Below are positions 24,171 through 34,008 of a stretch of 64,000 nucleotides of DNA, piece by piece (position 1 is the stretch's first letter; the number at the start of each line of letters is the position of its first letter). The notes beneath the pieces were generated by a model, which searched no databases, was not told where the DNA came from, and was given only the letters and a program-made list of their open reading frames with translations. Origin of the DNA: Sporobolomyces roseus (Eukaryota > Basidiomycota > Microbotryomycetes > Sporidiobolales > Sporidiobolaceae); contig JADILM010000004.1 in NCBI GenBank assembly GCA_016617785.1, positions 1,240,001 to 1,304,000 on the forward strand, given 5' to 3'. Both the position numbers and the translations under genes were made by a program.

Positions 24171-24600
24171 GCGGTCGATCGAAATACCCCTTCGAAAACT
24201 TCTTTTTTCTCAATCGATTGTTGTAATCCCTTTTTTTCTCTTTTGGTTGTTGATCCCCCCGGTGGAGTTACCCTTTATCATCTCTAGAAGCTAGACACTA
24301 CCGTCCTACGACTACATCCTCCCTCACCCCCCTACCTATTTACCGATTTACATAGATTCTCTCGCTTATTCTACACGCTCCCTCACACTCGCAATTCACC
24401 ACTTCCAAAAAGACATCTTGCCCTCTCTCGCTTCTACCACTGTCAGCCACAGAGAGACTCAAGATTCGCTCACTACTGGACTTCACTCCGAGGCGATTTT
24501 CGGACTTGAATCGAGTGAAAGTCTCATCTCTCTTTCTCCTCCTTTATCCTCAATTTCTTCTTCCTCTCAACTCAGCTACAGTACACAAGCACCTACTAGA
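24171..24600. other. Intergenic CYC1 / F-box gene
   Basis: 430 nt. The F-box frame stays open upstream to 24418, but the first ATG in that frame is at 24601. A C/T-rich stretch resembles a fungal promoter. Nothing else was recognised. Confidence 0.5.
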
Positions 24601-26193
24601 ATGCCTCGCAATCGCAAGATGAAACACAAAGCTTCTCCTCGTCCTCAACGTCGTCCTCCTTCTTCTCCCTCGTCTCAACCTTCGAAACCTCCACTTCCTT
24701 CCTTCGTCCCTTCCCAGTCTACCGCAACACGCACTCCAGGATCTTCACCACTCGAACAACTTCCAGACAAGGTACTCCGTCGAATCTTCGACAAAATTGA
24801 TGAAAGTCGAAACTCTGCCACTCTGCGACTTTCTCGTCGACTTCTCCCATTCGCGATTCCAAGTTACTATCGCACCCTCGATACCATGTACCCAAAGAAT
24901 ATCGTCAATCTCTTTGCTGTATTACGCCATCGTCCCGCCTTACGAGAATACCCTCGAACGTTTATGATGAGTGCGAAGGTTGAAAATGGAGGTTACGGAG
25001 CACCTTGTCCGGATGAAATAGCTATGGAAGTTCGGATGACGAAGAGTGCGAGGAAGAAGGCTCGACGAAACGGTGTGGTCGAGAATCCTTTAGACAAGTT
25101 TCTCTCCTCGTCTGCAGGTGCGCTTTCTCCTTGCTCTCACATCAAGCAGCATTATCGATGGAGTGTTACTCTTGCAACAGAACCGTTCGATCCCGCTCGC
25201 TACGTCTATTGCGGTGAATTATTACGACACCTCTTCGAATTTCTTCCGAATCTTCGAGATCTCCTCATCTGCAACAAGATTCTGCTTCACCGCATCTTCA
25301 AGCTCGATTTTGTTGCTCGTGGACATTTCAAGGCACTCAAGTTTGTCAACGTCACCCTCGCAATTCATCATGCAGCGTGGGAGGACTACGACACTCCTGA
25401 AGATCGCGATATTTGCGCTCTCCTCGCTCGTTTACCTGCACTCCAATCTCTCGAATTCTCTGGAAACGACGAAGGAATGCCGTGCTCGAGCTTGAACGAA
25501 CCTTCGACGATCGAATTGGTTCCGAGGAGCTGGTCACTCGAAACTTTCAGATTCGCGAGGATGGATACGCTCGGCGAGTTCGGATCAGTCTGTCAAGCTT
25601 TCAATCACGCCCTCACTACCCTTCGTATCTCAACTCTCGAATTCTTTCCCACCTTGCGAGATGATCTCTTATTCCTTCCCGACAGTCTCACTACCCTCGA
25701 CATCGTCTACGGTTCCAAAGATTGCGGAGGGCACTTCTTCATTCCTCCTCCTCTTCTCCCCACTATCGACAATGCTCTACTCCGACTCACCAATCTCGAA
25801 TACCTGAAACTTAACGGGCCTCTCGTCTCTCGTTCCTTCTGGTCGTCAGTTCGCAAGCTTCGAAAGCTGAAACATTTGATCGTCGGTTATCATCTCCACA
25901 TGGTCGGCAAAGATCTTCTCGCTCTCGTCTCCGGCCCTGAGCGTCTTGATCGACTTCACTGCCTGCACCTCAACCTATGCCACTGTCCAATCGACCCTGA
26001 AGAAGATCTCACTCGTCGTCCTCGTTGGGAGGAGGAATTCAAGCTCGTCGATGCAAACAAAATCTTACGTGCTCTCGAAAGAGCAGGGATCAAAACAGGA
26101 GGGAATTTGCAGTGTGCAGCGAGGTTCTGCGATCGAAACGATGGACACGAATGCTCGAGGAAGTACGCACCAATTCGCAACGAACTCGCTTGA
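24601..26193 (+). CDS. F-box protein with leucine-rich C-terminal part
   Basis: Single exon, 530 aa, starting at the first in-frame ATG (MPRNRKMKHK). A basic Pro/Ser-rich leader of about 50 residues is followed by an F-box-like motif, LEQLPDKVLRRIFDKIDE. That motif is the usual Skp1-binding element of SCF ubiquitin ligases. Beyond it come irregular Leu-rich segments (LRDLLICNKILLHRIF, LPALQSLEFSG, LTTLDIVYG, LTNLEYLKLNG), suggestive of LRR-type substrate binding. The target is unknown. The last about 25 codons and 3' flank are the left end of inverted duplication 2; a decayed copy lies at 33.65-33.73 kb. Confidence 0.75.
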   Translation: MPRNRKMKHKASPRPQRRPPSSPSSQPSKPPLPSFVPSQSTATRTPGSSPLEQLPDKVLRRIFDKIDESRNSATLRLSRRLLPFAIPSYYRTLDTMYPKNIVNLFAVLRHRPALREYPRTFMMSAKVENGGYGAPCPDEIAMEVRMTKSARKKARRNGVVENPLDKFLSSSAGALSPCSHIKQHYRWSVTLATEPFDPARYVYCGELLRHLFEFLPNLRDLLICNKILLHRIFKLDFVARGHFKALKFVNVTLAIHHAAWEDYDTPEDRDICALLARLPALQSLEFSGNDEGMPCSSLNEPSTIELVPRSWSLETFRFARMDTLGEFGSVCQAFNHALTTLRISTLEFFPTLRDDLLFLPDSLTTLDIVYGSKDCGGHFFIPPPLLPTIDNALLRLTNLEYLKLNGPLVSRSFWSSVRKLRKLKHLIVGYHLHMVGKDLLALVSGPERLDRLHCLHLNLCHCPIDPEEDLTRRPRWEEEFKLVDANKILRALERAGIKTGGNLQCAARFCDRNDGHECSRKYAPIRNELA

Positions 26194-26724
26194 ACGGATT
26201 GGAGTTAAATGTGCAACGAAAAGAGCTTGACTGAACACTGCTTCAAATTGGTGACAGAGTGTTGCGAGTCGCATTGGAGGAGAGAGAAAGTTTCCAGCAA
26301 AGCTTCTTCTGTCTTGCTGACAGGCTCAAGTGAAGCTCGACGGTTGACGTTTGACGTTTGTCTCCTTCGCTCAGACTCGCCGAAAGAAGAAAGGTTCGTT
26401 AGCTCGATGTGAGCTTACATCGACGAAGAAAGCAGAACCCGGACAAACGAAACCTCGCGAGATTGTCCTTACGATCGAGCTGAGCTCTGCAGATATGCTC
26501 GGGCGAAACGTAGTCTAAATGAGAATCGACACTTTACCAGAGGAAAGAAAGCGACAGCGGACGACAAATGATCGACAAACAGAAACCTGAGCTTTTTGGT
26601 GAGGCGGGACCAGCTGTCGACCGAGAGGGAATGTGCGATACAGACAACAAAGACATATTGAGTAGCTTGCGCCGACATCGATCTCTAAAAAACGAACGGA
26701 GATAGTTTGAAGCTGAGCAGTATG

Positions 26725-26880
26725 GCGAGAGAAGAGGAAAATGAGCTCGAATTGACACAACGCTGTCAGCCATTCGCAGACCTGCGTCCTCTCGATTGAG
26801 CATATGAAGCGACTAGAGAAGGACTTGAGAAAGTGAAGAGCAGAAAGAGTCGGCAACAGAAACAGAAAAAAGAGAGGGAG
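26725..26880 (-). other. Conserved noncoding island B (left copy)
   Basis: This 156-nt block matches 33096-33251 (inverted) with no indel and four mismatches by my count. The DNA on either side is much more diverged and carries indels. Both copies keep an open frame (...SALHFLKSFSSRF...CEWLTALCQFEL...) without a start codon of its own. It may be a small RNA gene, a regulatory block, or a trace of gene conversion. Confidence 0.5.
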
Positions 26881-26993
26881 CTCCCTCGACGAGAAAGATT
26901 TCTCGCTGCGAGTGGCGCTTGAGGCTCTGTAGGAGAGAGAGCATTCTAGAGTGACACAACGATATAGTCCCGAGGCGGGAGAGAGAGTGTTGA

Positions 26994-27086
26994 GCGAGTA
27001 TAGAGAAAGTTAGCTCGACACCTCTTTGACCGCTGTCGAGCGACTCCTTCCGTCGACAGTCAGTCAACTAAGGGAGGTCTGCGCTT
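26994..27086 (-). other. Conserved noncoding island A (left copy)
   Basis: About 93 nt, matching 32895-32987 with roughly seven differences. It lies about 140 nt beyond the 3' end of the tRNA-Asp in both arms and contains GTCGAGC and GCTCGAC-like short inverted motifs that could pair. Function unknown. Confidence 0.4.
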
Positions 27087-27225
27087 ATTGATCTGTTCAG
27101 CAAGTCAGAAGGACGCATTCGGGAGATAAAGAGTTGAAGGAGAGAGAGGAAAAGAGGGGAAGAGCCAAAAAAAAAAGGAGCGAAAGAATGAATACGAACT
27201 ATGCAGAGTAACAAAAGAGTAAGAC

Positions 27226-27296
27226 TTCCTGTCCGGGAATTGAACCCGGGTCCCACGCGTGACAGGCGTGTATACTAACCACTATACTAACAAGAA
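27226..27296 (-). tRNA. tRNA-Asp (anticodon GTC)
   Basis: 71-nt cloverleaf. The acceptor stem TTCTTGT pairs with ACAGGAA (one G-T). The anticodon arm is CACGC-CTGTCAC-GCGTG with GTC in the loop. The T arm contains GGTTCAATTCC. A TTTT tract follows 10 nt past the 3' end, as a Pol III terminator. No intron. The sequence is identical to the copy at 32685-32755. Confidence 0.95.
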
Positions 27297-27459
27297 GATA
27301 GAGCAGAAACTGGTGAGCTTTCGATTGGAGAGGACCGTGCGCTAAGCATATATAAAGCAAACGTAATGGTTTGATTGACTCTGAATGCTCATTTTTCGAT
27401 CTTCCTCTCAACTGTTCGAGGACTCTCTTTGCATATTAGATGGAAAGGATGTCAAATTC

Positions 27460-27494
<35 letters not shown>
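27460..27494. repeat. GA dinucleotide microsatellite
   Basis: About 30 nt of GA repeats between tRNA-Asp and the J-protein fragment. The matching arm has a shorter tract on the opposite strand (32502-32520). The length change accounts for the 17-nt shift in pairing between the arms. Confidence 0.9.
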
Positions 27495-27602
27495 GGAGTG
27501 ATATTTCTCGAAAATTAATCGAAATCAACGACGACATCGAATTCAAGAATCCCTACGTTCCTCTGTTCTAACTCTTCCCCCTCCTTCAACTCCCTCAAAC
27601 AT

Positions 27603-27818
27603 ATGGCTTGCACTAGTTGTTCGAGATTGGCAGGCATTCGTGCAGGCCCTTCATCTCTCCTCTCGATCCCCAAACGCCGCAACTTTTCATCAAACGAGTC
27701 TGTTCCCCGGAAACGCTCGGACTCTCATCCAGCCTCGCCATACGAAGTGCGTTCAAGCGCACCACAAAGCGTGTCGTGGATTGCGCAGAACGTCTACAAA
27801 GGAGGTCTCTGCTGTTGA
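27603..27818 (+). pseudogene. Truncated 5' copy of the J-protein gene
   Basis: Begins with ATG and the same first about 31 codons (MACTSCSRLAGIRAGPSSLL then SIPKRRNFSSN, with one Ser to Pro change) as the intact gene at 32395. Similarity stops at 27695. The frame then runs on by chance for about 40 codons into antisense of the kinase gene's 3' end, to a stop at 27818. It still encodes the predicted mitochondrial presequence but no J domain. It is a remnant of inverted duplication 2; its upstream leader is also duplicated, so it may still be transcribed. Confidence 0.8.
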
Positions 27819-28970
27819 TTCGTACTCTGAGAGTTTCCACCTAATCGATTCCCGCTTCCCCATTGATGAGGTGGACCTTGATTCCATCGATTTGCTTGAG
27901 TAGGAGCTTGATAGCCTACTGAAGGTGGCGGTGGTGCTCCCCAAGCACCCATACCAGGTTGAGCATTCGGTGGTCTGTACCCTCCTCCTCCTCCTCCCTG
28001 TTGTCCATTCCACGCTTGACCAGGAGGAGGTGCCCGAGATTGTGGTGGTCTCCAAGTTCCATCGTCAACAAATCCGTCTGGTCTTCGATACGTTCCAGCT
28101 GATGAGGTTCCGAAACCGCATTGAGATCGAGTAGGCGGAGGTTTCCGTTGACGTTGTTGGGAAGCGAGAGGATTCAGAGGGGATGCGTAGAGAAGAGCTA
28201 GGAGAGTGGATATGAGAGCTGCGTCGATTGCGGGTGCTGGAGGTAGAGAAGGAAGTGTAATGAGTTGATCGTAGCCCTGCGACGAGAGAAGAGAGGCTGT
28301 TTAGTGCACTCTCCGACAATCCGATAGACAACGAGAGTAGAGGCTCACTTCGTCTATTCGAGGCTCTTCCCATAACCCAGTGAATTTGTCGAGAAGATCG
28401 AGTGCGAGTCGAGGGTTGTCGATAGTTGGGTGATTTTGGCGAATCATCAAGCGCAAGCGACAGTCCTAACCGTCTCATTCGCTTCATCAGCACGTGCGAT
28501 ACAAAGTTTAGAGACAGTAGAGCTTACCTCAAGAGCGGTTCCCATCGTCATTCCGCACACCTTGAGATTTGGGAACTCGTTTCCAATTTCTAACCAGGTT
28601 CTTCTCTGACCTCGATCAAAGTTCTGGCGATCAAGGATGACGGATCTGCCCTATAAGATCGATAAGAGTGAGCTTATCTCCGCCCGAAAGCAATAAGAGA
28701 AAGCTCACCTGGCTCAGATGAGATTTCAAGACTTGTTCGCAAGTTCTACGATCTCCCAAATCATCTTGATTGACTCGAGCCCAATTCTACGAGGACAGTG
28801 ATTAGCTCCCTGAGTCTACACGACTCGTATAGAATGCAGATGCTTACAGGGAGAGCTTTCGACCAAGCAGATGAGAGAGTCGATTTCCCAGAACCAACCA
28901 CACCTGCGAGAATGATTAGACACTGCTGTTGTTGTTTCTTGTCATCTGACGAGGGTTCGAGACTAGCCAT
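27794..28970 (-). CDS. P-loop polynucleotide-kinase-like protein
   Basis: Five exons, complement(27794..28276, 28349..28465, 28528..28650, 28709..28786, 28848..28970), 307 aa. A Walker A motif, GVVGSGKST, lies at residues 23-31. It is followed by NQDDLGDR and by VILDRQNFDRGQRRTW, the signature loop of PNK/aprataxin-associated kinases that phosphorylate nucleic-acid 5' ends or related substrates. The last about 110 residues are low complexity, rich in Gly, Pro and Gln (RPPQSRAPPPGQ, then GGGGGG), probably a nucleic-acid-binding or phase-separating tail. No phosphatase or HIT domain is present, so the substrate is open. The stop lies about 100 nt from the end of duplication arm 2. The gene shares an upstream region with SSR4 on the other strand. 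Confidence 0.75.
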
Positions 28971-29572
28971 AGCCGTCTATAGAGATTGTTAGGTAATGGT
29001 AGAAGTTCAAGAGATCAAACGATTTCGATTCTCTCTTTCCGACCAACAACAACTTCGCTTCGCTGCTTCTCAGCTTACTCGAGATCAGCAAGAGCTCTAC
29101 TACGCCGCTTCACCAGAATCGCCGCGCATCGATAACGCGCCTTCCCTCCTTCTCCCTTGATCTAAACCCCACTTTCAGCGACCCACTTTCGACCCCAACA
29201 GCTATCCAGAGGCCGTAGGCTCAGCCCAGATCTTTAGGTGAGTCTCCTTTTTTTTCTATGGCGAATTACGGAAGCGCGGGATGGGATTAGTAGGGATTAA
29301 CGAGTGTTCAGATCAACTCAGTCAACAACGCAGAACCTGTTATTGGGAGCAGCCAGAGAATCGGTCAGAACAGAGGAACAGCTGCTGTATCGGTATGAAG
29401 GCATCCGGGAAGCGGAACATCTCATCGAAGCGGAGAAAGCAATCTTCGCGAGGTCAACGTACTAGTCGACGACCTCTCTGAACGTTTGCTGACCTGCCTC
29501 TCCCTTCTCGTTGCAGATCATCATTTCGAACAAAGACGAGCAGGGGACTAAAGACTCTCGAATCGAGTGAAC
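28971..29572. promoter_or_regulatory. Bidirectional promoter region, kinase gene / SSR4
   Basis: 602 nt between divergent start codons. Candidate 5'-leader introns for SSR4 are visible (donor GTGAGT at about 29239, acceptor TTGCAG just before 29517). No coding frame that I can support. Confidence 0.5.
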
Positions 29573-31212
29573 ATGGCGGATCTTTGGATCAAAGCAGATT
29601 ATCCGATCGGTCCATTCGCTCAACAACCTATCGAACAAGCAGTCGCAGATGTATTAGCGAAAGCTCCATGGGCGGCTTGGCAGACAGGCGAAGTCGCTTT
29701 CCGCTATGATTATGTCGATCGACCAGAAGGTAAGCAAGAAGTTGCAATTTTTGCTCCTCTAGAAAGGTAACTCACGATGTCCTTCCTCGTTTAGCCGGTA
29801 CCGCTCTTCTCGCTCTCCTCTCACCACCGCAGCGACCGACACCGTCAGATGGACTCCGTTATCTCGTCCCGGACGCAATCGAACGAAGAACCGTTTCTCA
29901 ACACACCGTCGCCTGTCCCGTCACTCCCGCTGCTCCCACCCAGAACCAAGCTATCCAAATCGAGCTCGAATGCTTCACGTCCTATCAAGGTCATTTCCCT
30001 CCGATGTCTCGCGAGCAAATCCTTCCTCCCAACTCTCCCGAACTCCGTTTGACTCGATTTCGCAAGAGATGGAGAATAGTCAATGGTCAATATCCTGCTC
30101 TCTGGTTCTTCTGGTGGGGAAGGGATGAACACGGAGGAGCGGGAACGGGGACAGCTCCGATGGCTCCGACGGGATGGGATCGTTCGCCAGTTCGGCCTTA
30201 TCCTCTCGTCAAGGATCCGAGTGTTCCGACTCAGGCGCTGTATCCCTTTCCTGGACCGAGTCGTAATGCTCCGGGGTCAACGTCAGCGACAACAGGAGGA
30301 GGAGGAGGAGCGGGGAACGGTTCTGCGATGCTACCGCCAGGAACTCCTCGAACAGTCATTCTACCAGGTCAGCAAGGGACTCCTGCACAATTATCGACGA
30401 ACCCTCTCGCTCGACAAGAACAGCTCGCAGCGCTACAAGTCTCTCAGCTCGCGGTCAATCCGTCAAATACGAATCTCGAAGCTCGACAAGCCCAATTCCT
30501 CGCTCAACAACAAGCGCAAGCTCGAGCTCTCGCCGCTGCAGGCGTTCCTCCGCCCGTCGGCTACGCTGCGCAGATGCAACAAGCTCAAGTGATCGCTCAG
30601 CAAACAGCAGCACGCAACGCTGCTATCCAACAACAACAGCAGATCGCCATGGCGAATCAAAGAGCTGCTGTTGCGCAAGCTCAGGCGGGACGCAAAGGTG
30701 CAGCTCCTCCTCATTCAGCGCAATCTGCTCAAGCTCCTCCCCCCTTCGTCGCCCCTTCTCGCGAACTTGTTCTCGACTCGGAAACTCCCAATGTCGACAT
30801 TTTCGACGTCCTCACTTCTCGACAACTCGCTATCCACCGTCTTGCAACAGCACAAGACACCCTCCTCCCCATCTTCGATCCGTGGACGACTTCCTCGATT
30901 CTTGCTGGTCAGAAACGGAAACGAGAGGTGGACGAGGCGATCCGATCAGAAGTGATGGATTCAAGGACGGGTGAATCAAAGGGAGGAATTGCTGGATTTG
31001 GGAGGGAGCATACTTTGACAATCTTGGGGACTAGTGCAGCAAGGGTAGCAGTTCACAGAGCGATGGGACGAGATGCGACGAAGGCGACTTATCCGGTTGA
31101 AGATAGGAAAGAGAAGTTGAGCAAAATGTTGGAGCACATCAAACGAGAGACGGAGCTGATGGAGAAGAAGCACGCGGAGACGGTAGCAAAAATCAAGGCG
31201 TCTCCAGTCTGA
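29573..31212 (+). CDS. ssr4: SWI/SNF and RSC chromatin-remodelling subunit Ssr4
   Basis: Two exons (29573..29729, 29795..31212), 524 aa. The N-terminal 190 residues follow the Ssr4 family pattern: a helix with PIEQAVADVLAKAP, then FRYDYVDRPEAGTALLAL, PSDGLRYL, and RKRWRIVNGQYPALWFFWWGR. Fission yeast Ssr4 is a shared subunit of the nuclear ATP-dependent SWI/SNF and RSC remodellers. The middle is Gln/Ala-rich (QQQAQARALAAAG, AAIQQQQQIAMANQRA). The C-terminal region has VDIFDVLTSRQLAIHRL and a closing charged coiled coil, KLSKMLEHIKRETELMEKKH. The ATG at 29573 is chosen over an upstream GTG in the same frame. Identification rests on pattern, not on a search. Confidence 0.78.
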
Positions 31213-31322
31213 TTAGAGAAAGAATCACTCTCCGTCGTCGATGATACCCGTAGTTTTTGTTCGTTCTTTTTTACCCTTCCATCTGTTATTGCCATATACC
31301 TCGATCTCTATGTTATCTATAT

Positions 31323-32395
31323 CTAGCTAGAGGGAGGTGGAGGAAGTGCGAGATGACCGGTCCCGCCTGATCTCTCTATCGCTTGAATCTCCCTCGCCCG
31401 CTCGAACGCCCTTTCCCTCTCTATTTGCTTCGCTTTCCGTCTGAAGGATGAGATGGACGTCAGCTTGAGCATGACTCCGAATGAGAATGTCTTCAAACTC
31501 ACTTGAATGCCTCGAGTTTCGCTTGTCCACTCTGTTTCGCCTCTGTTCTCGCGATGTAAAGATTCGTTGCTGCATCGAGATGTCGCTTGTCGTACATTCT
31601 CGGGATCCACGCTGTTCCGTTTCCTTCGCTTGCTGCGGCCATCTCCTCCGGTGAGACGACAGATGGGAACGAGTACCAAGCGGTGAGGGGTGAAATGAAA
31701 AGAGTGATGCTTGCGAGACCGAGGAAGATGATTCCGTTTTTCCCTATCGTTCCTCTCCCTTCCCATCCCGCTGAAGACGTATTTGTTCCGACTCCTCCCG
31801 CTTGCTCTGGTCGAAAGTGTGGATTGTGAGGGTCTGTCCAGGTATAATCCCAAGTTCCACTCCATCTATCTCCTGAAGCTGTCCAATTCATCGGTCTCCC
31901 TCTCCTGAAATGGTACTCCGTCGTTGACTGTGACCATGGTGACGCTGACCCTCTTCCTCCTCCGTTCCCTCCCCTTCCTCCGACTCCCCATCCCATCCCG
32001 AATTTCAAGTAAGCGTTCCTCTTCTTCTCGTCCTTCAATAATTCATAAGCCGCAACGATCTGCTTGAACTCCACTGATTCCTCCTTCGCTTTCCCCTTTC
32101 CCTTTGCCTTTCCTTTCGAAGGTGTCGAGTGCTGAATTCGATCTGGATGATACTTCCTCACGAGATCAAGATACCTCGATTTGATCGCTTTCTGATTGAG
32201 AGGGTCTTTGCGGTCGAAGTGAAAGATCTCGAAAGGGTCTGGGTTACGTTTGGAAGGAAAGGTGAGGTCGATGTCGGGAGCAGGGGAAGCGAATAATGTC
32301 GGGTTTGATGAAAAGTTGCGGCGTTTGGAGATCGAGAGGAGGGATGAAGGGCCTGCACGAATGCCTGCCAGTCTCGAACAACTAGTGCAAGCCAT
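31323..32395 (-). CDS. Mitochondrial membrane J-domain protein
   Basis: Two exons, complement(31323..31440, 31503..32395), 336 aa. An N-terminal presequence rich in Arg/Ser (CSRLAGIRAGPSSLLSISKR) precedes a J domain from about residue 53. The domain starts DPFEIFHFDRKDPLNQKAIK, has the diagnostic HPD in VRKYHPDR, and ends AAYELLKDEKKRNAYL. A Gly-rich linker (GWGVGGRGGNGGGRG) follows, then one membrane segment near residue 235 (GIIFLGLASITLFISPLTAW) and a charged helix at the C-terminus. J proteins stimulate Hsp70; location in the mitochondrial inner membrane is inferred. No zinc-finger region, so it is not a classic Mdj1. Its first about 31 codons are repeated in the fragment at 27603. Confidence 0.85.
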
Positions 32396-32684
32396 GTTAG
32401 AGCGAGTTCAAAGCAGGGAAGACTTAGAAGAGGGAAAGTAGTGTTCTTGAATTCGATGTCGTCGTTGATCTCGATTAATTTTCGAAATATCACTCCGTTT
32501 CTCTCTCTCTCTCTCTCTCTTAGGAATTTGACATCCTCTCCATCTAATATGCAAAGGGAGTGCTCGAACAGTTGAGAGAGATCGAAAAATGAGTATTCAG
32601 AGTCAATCAACTCATTACATTTGCTTTATATATGCTTAGCGCACGGCCCTCTCCAATCGAAAGCTCACCAGTTTCTGCTCTATC

Positions 32685-32755
32685 TTCTTGTTAGTATAGT
32701 GGTTAGTATACACGCCTGTCACGCGTGGGACCCGGGTTCAATTCCCGGACAGGAA
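32685..32755 (+). tRNA. tRNA-Asp (anticodon GTC), second copy
   Basis: The same 71-nt sequence as 27226-27296, on the opposite strand, with the same 17-nt 3' trailer including TTTT. Both copies look intact, so both may be transcribed by Pol III from their internal A and B boxes (B box GGTTCAATTCC). Confidence 0.95.
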
Positions 32756-32894
32756 GTCTTACTCTTTTGTTGCCCTGTCGTAGTCAGCACTTGACACTCT
32801 CTCCTTTTCGGTCTACTTTTTGGCTCTCCCTCTCGCTCCCCGTTCAACTCTCTATCCTCGAGTACGTTCTATGACTGGCTAGATGGATCATCGA

Positions 32895-32987
32895 GCGCAG
32901 ACCTCCCTTAGTCGAGTGACTGTCGACGAAAGGACTCGCTCGACAGCGGTCAAAGAGTTGTCGAGCTAACTTTCTCTATACTCGCTC
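32895..32987 (+). other. Conserved noncoding island A (right copy)
   Basis: Partner of 26994-27086. Downstream of tRNA-Asp by about 140 nt and markedly better kept than the spacer between. Confidence 0.4.
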
Positions 32988-33095
32988 GACACCCTCTCTC
33001 TCTACCAAGGCCTAGATCAATGGGATATGCTCGAATGCTCGCTTCAGCTGTACAGTCTCAAGCGCGACTCGCAGCAAGGAAGTTTTCTCGTCGAG

Positions 33096-33251
33096 CTCCC
33101 TCTCTTATTTCTGTTTCTGTTGCCGACTCTTTCTGCTCTTCACTTTCTCAAGTCCTTCTCTAGTCGCTTTATATGCTCAATCGAGAGGGTGCAGGTCTGC
33201 GAATGGCTGACAGCGTTGTGTCAATTCGAGCTCATTTTCCTCTTCTCTCGC
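33096..33251 (+). other. Conserved noncoding island B (right copy)
   Basis: Partner of 26725-26880: 156 nt, no indel, four mismatches counted. Flanks are poorly conserved on both sides. No canonical tRNA, snRNA or snoRNA boxes recognised by eye. Confidence 0.5.
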
Positions 33252-33649
33252 TTCTCGACTGCGAAAACCCCTTCTTTCGTTGTCTGGTGATCTGCTTTGA
33301 GGAGAGCTGTTCAGTACCTTCAATATCTATATCGTGAATTCTCTCGGAGTCTCCAGCTCGTCCCGCATCGCCAAAGAGCTCGAGATTCTGTTCGTCACTC
33401 GGTTTCATATCCGCTGTTGCTGTTTTCCTTCCCTTCCTCTGGTCCACTGCCGAGGTTCAGCTATGTCAGGTATCGCTCGAGCACATCTGTTGAGTTTGAG
33501 CTGAGTGTGGGTCGGGCAGACAAAGAGAATTTCGTTCAAGCTTTTCTCTCTCCTCCGAGTCGATTCTGACATTCGGATTCTTCTCTCGCAGAGTACGAAA
33601 GAAAGGTAGTCCAACAGTATCTGATTCTCATTTCACTGCATTTTGTTCA

Positions 33650-33735
33650 AGCGATTTCGTTCAAATCGGTGCGTACTTCCTCGAGCATTCGTGTCCATCG
33701 TTTCGATCGCAGAACTTCGCCGTACACTGGTCTAA
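33650..33735 (-). pseudogene. Degenerate fragment of the F-box gene 3' end
   Basis: About 80 nt resembling the last 25 codons of the F-box gene at 26115-26193. A core of about 46 nt around the GTACTTCCTCGAGCATTCG motif is identical, and the rest has substitutions. There is no upstream coding part, so it cannot be functional. It marks the outer end of duplication arm 2. Confidence 0.8.
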
Positions 33736-34008
33736 TTGAGCCTCCTCTTCATCGGCTCGAGGATAAGAAACAGGTTACAGCCAAGCAGGAAGCGCAAAGC
33801 GATACCCTCAAGGACGGTATGAAGGAAAAGTATTGCGAAATTTAGGGAAGACTGCGATTGGGTAGGAAGAGTACAACAACGAGGTAAAACTGAACATTCT
33901 GTCGACACGATATCGATGATGAGTTTCGAGCGTCTGAAGAGAAGACGCTCGAGAGACTCACCGCCGTAGACGAAGAAACAAGACTCGAACGAAAGAAGCG
34001 ATAAACCT

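Larger units (their letters stand above)
26110..27695 (+). repeat. Inverted duplication 2, left arm
   Basis: Inverted homology to 32303-33735. It runs from the F-box gene's 3' end, through noncoding DNA and tRNA-Asp, to the first about 93 nt of a J-protein gene. Homology is continuous but uneven: the tRNA and some blocks are nearly identical, while spacers differ with indels. Sharp ends: inside the J-protein codons at 27695, and about 26110 within the F-box gene. The arm is older than duplication 1, judged by divergence. Confidence 0.88.
32303..33735 (-). repeat. Inverted duplication 2, right arm
   Basis: Inverted copy of 26110-27695. It contains the 5' end of the intact J-protein gene, its leader, tRNA-Asp, the two conserved islands and, at the far end, a degraded copy of the F-box gene's 3' end. 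It is about 150 nt shorter than the left arm through indels in the spacers. Confidence 0.88.

Noticed and set aside
24418..24600. N-terminal extension of the F-box protein
   Set aside because: Open frame only; it would need a TTG start.
26194..27225. Solo LTR or retrotransposon next to tRNA-Asp
   Set aside because: The repeated DNA continues on both sides into gene ends (F-box and J-protein), so segmental duplication explains it better; no TG...CA ends or target-site duplication seen.
27460..27494. GA repeat as a CRISPR-like or regulatory array
   Set aside because: It is a plain dinucleotide microsatellite without spacers; the genome is eukaryotic.
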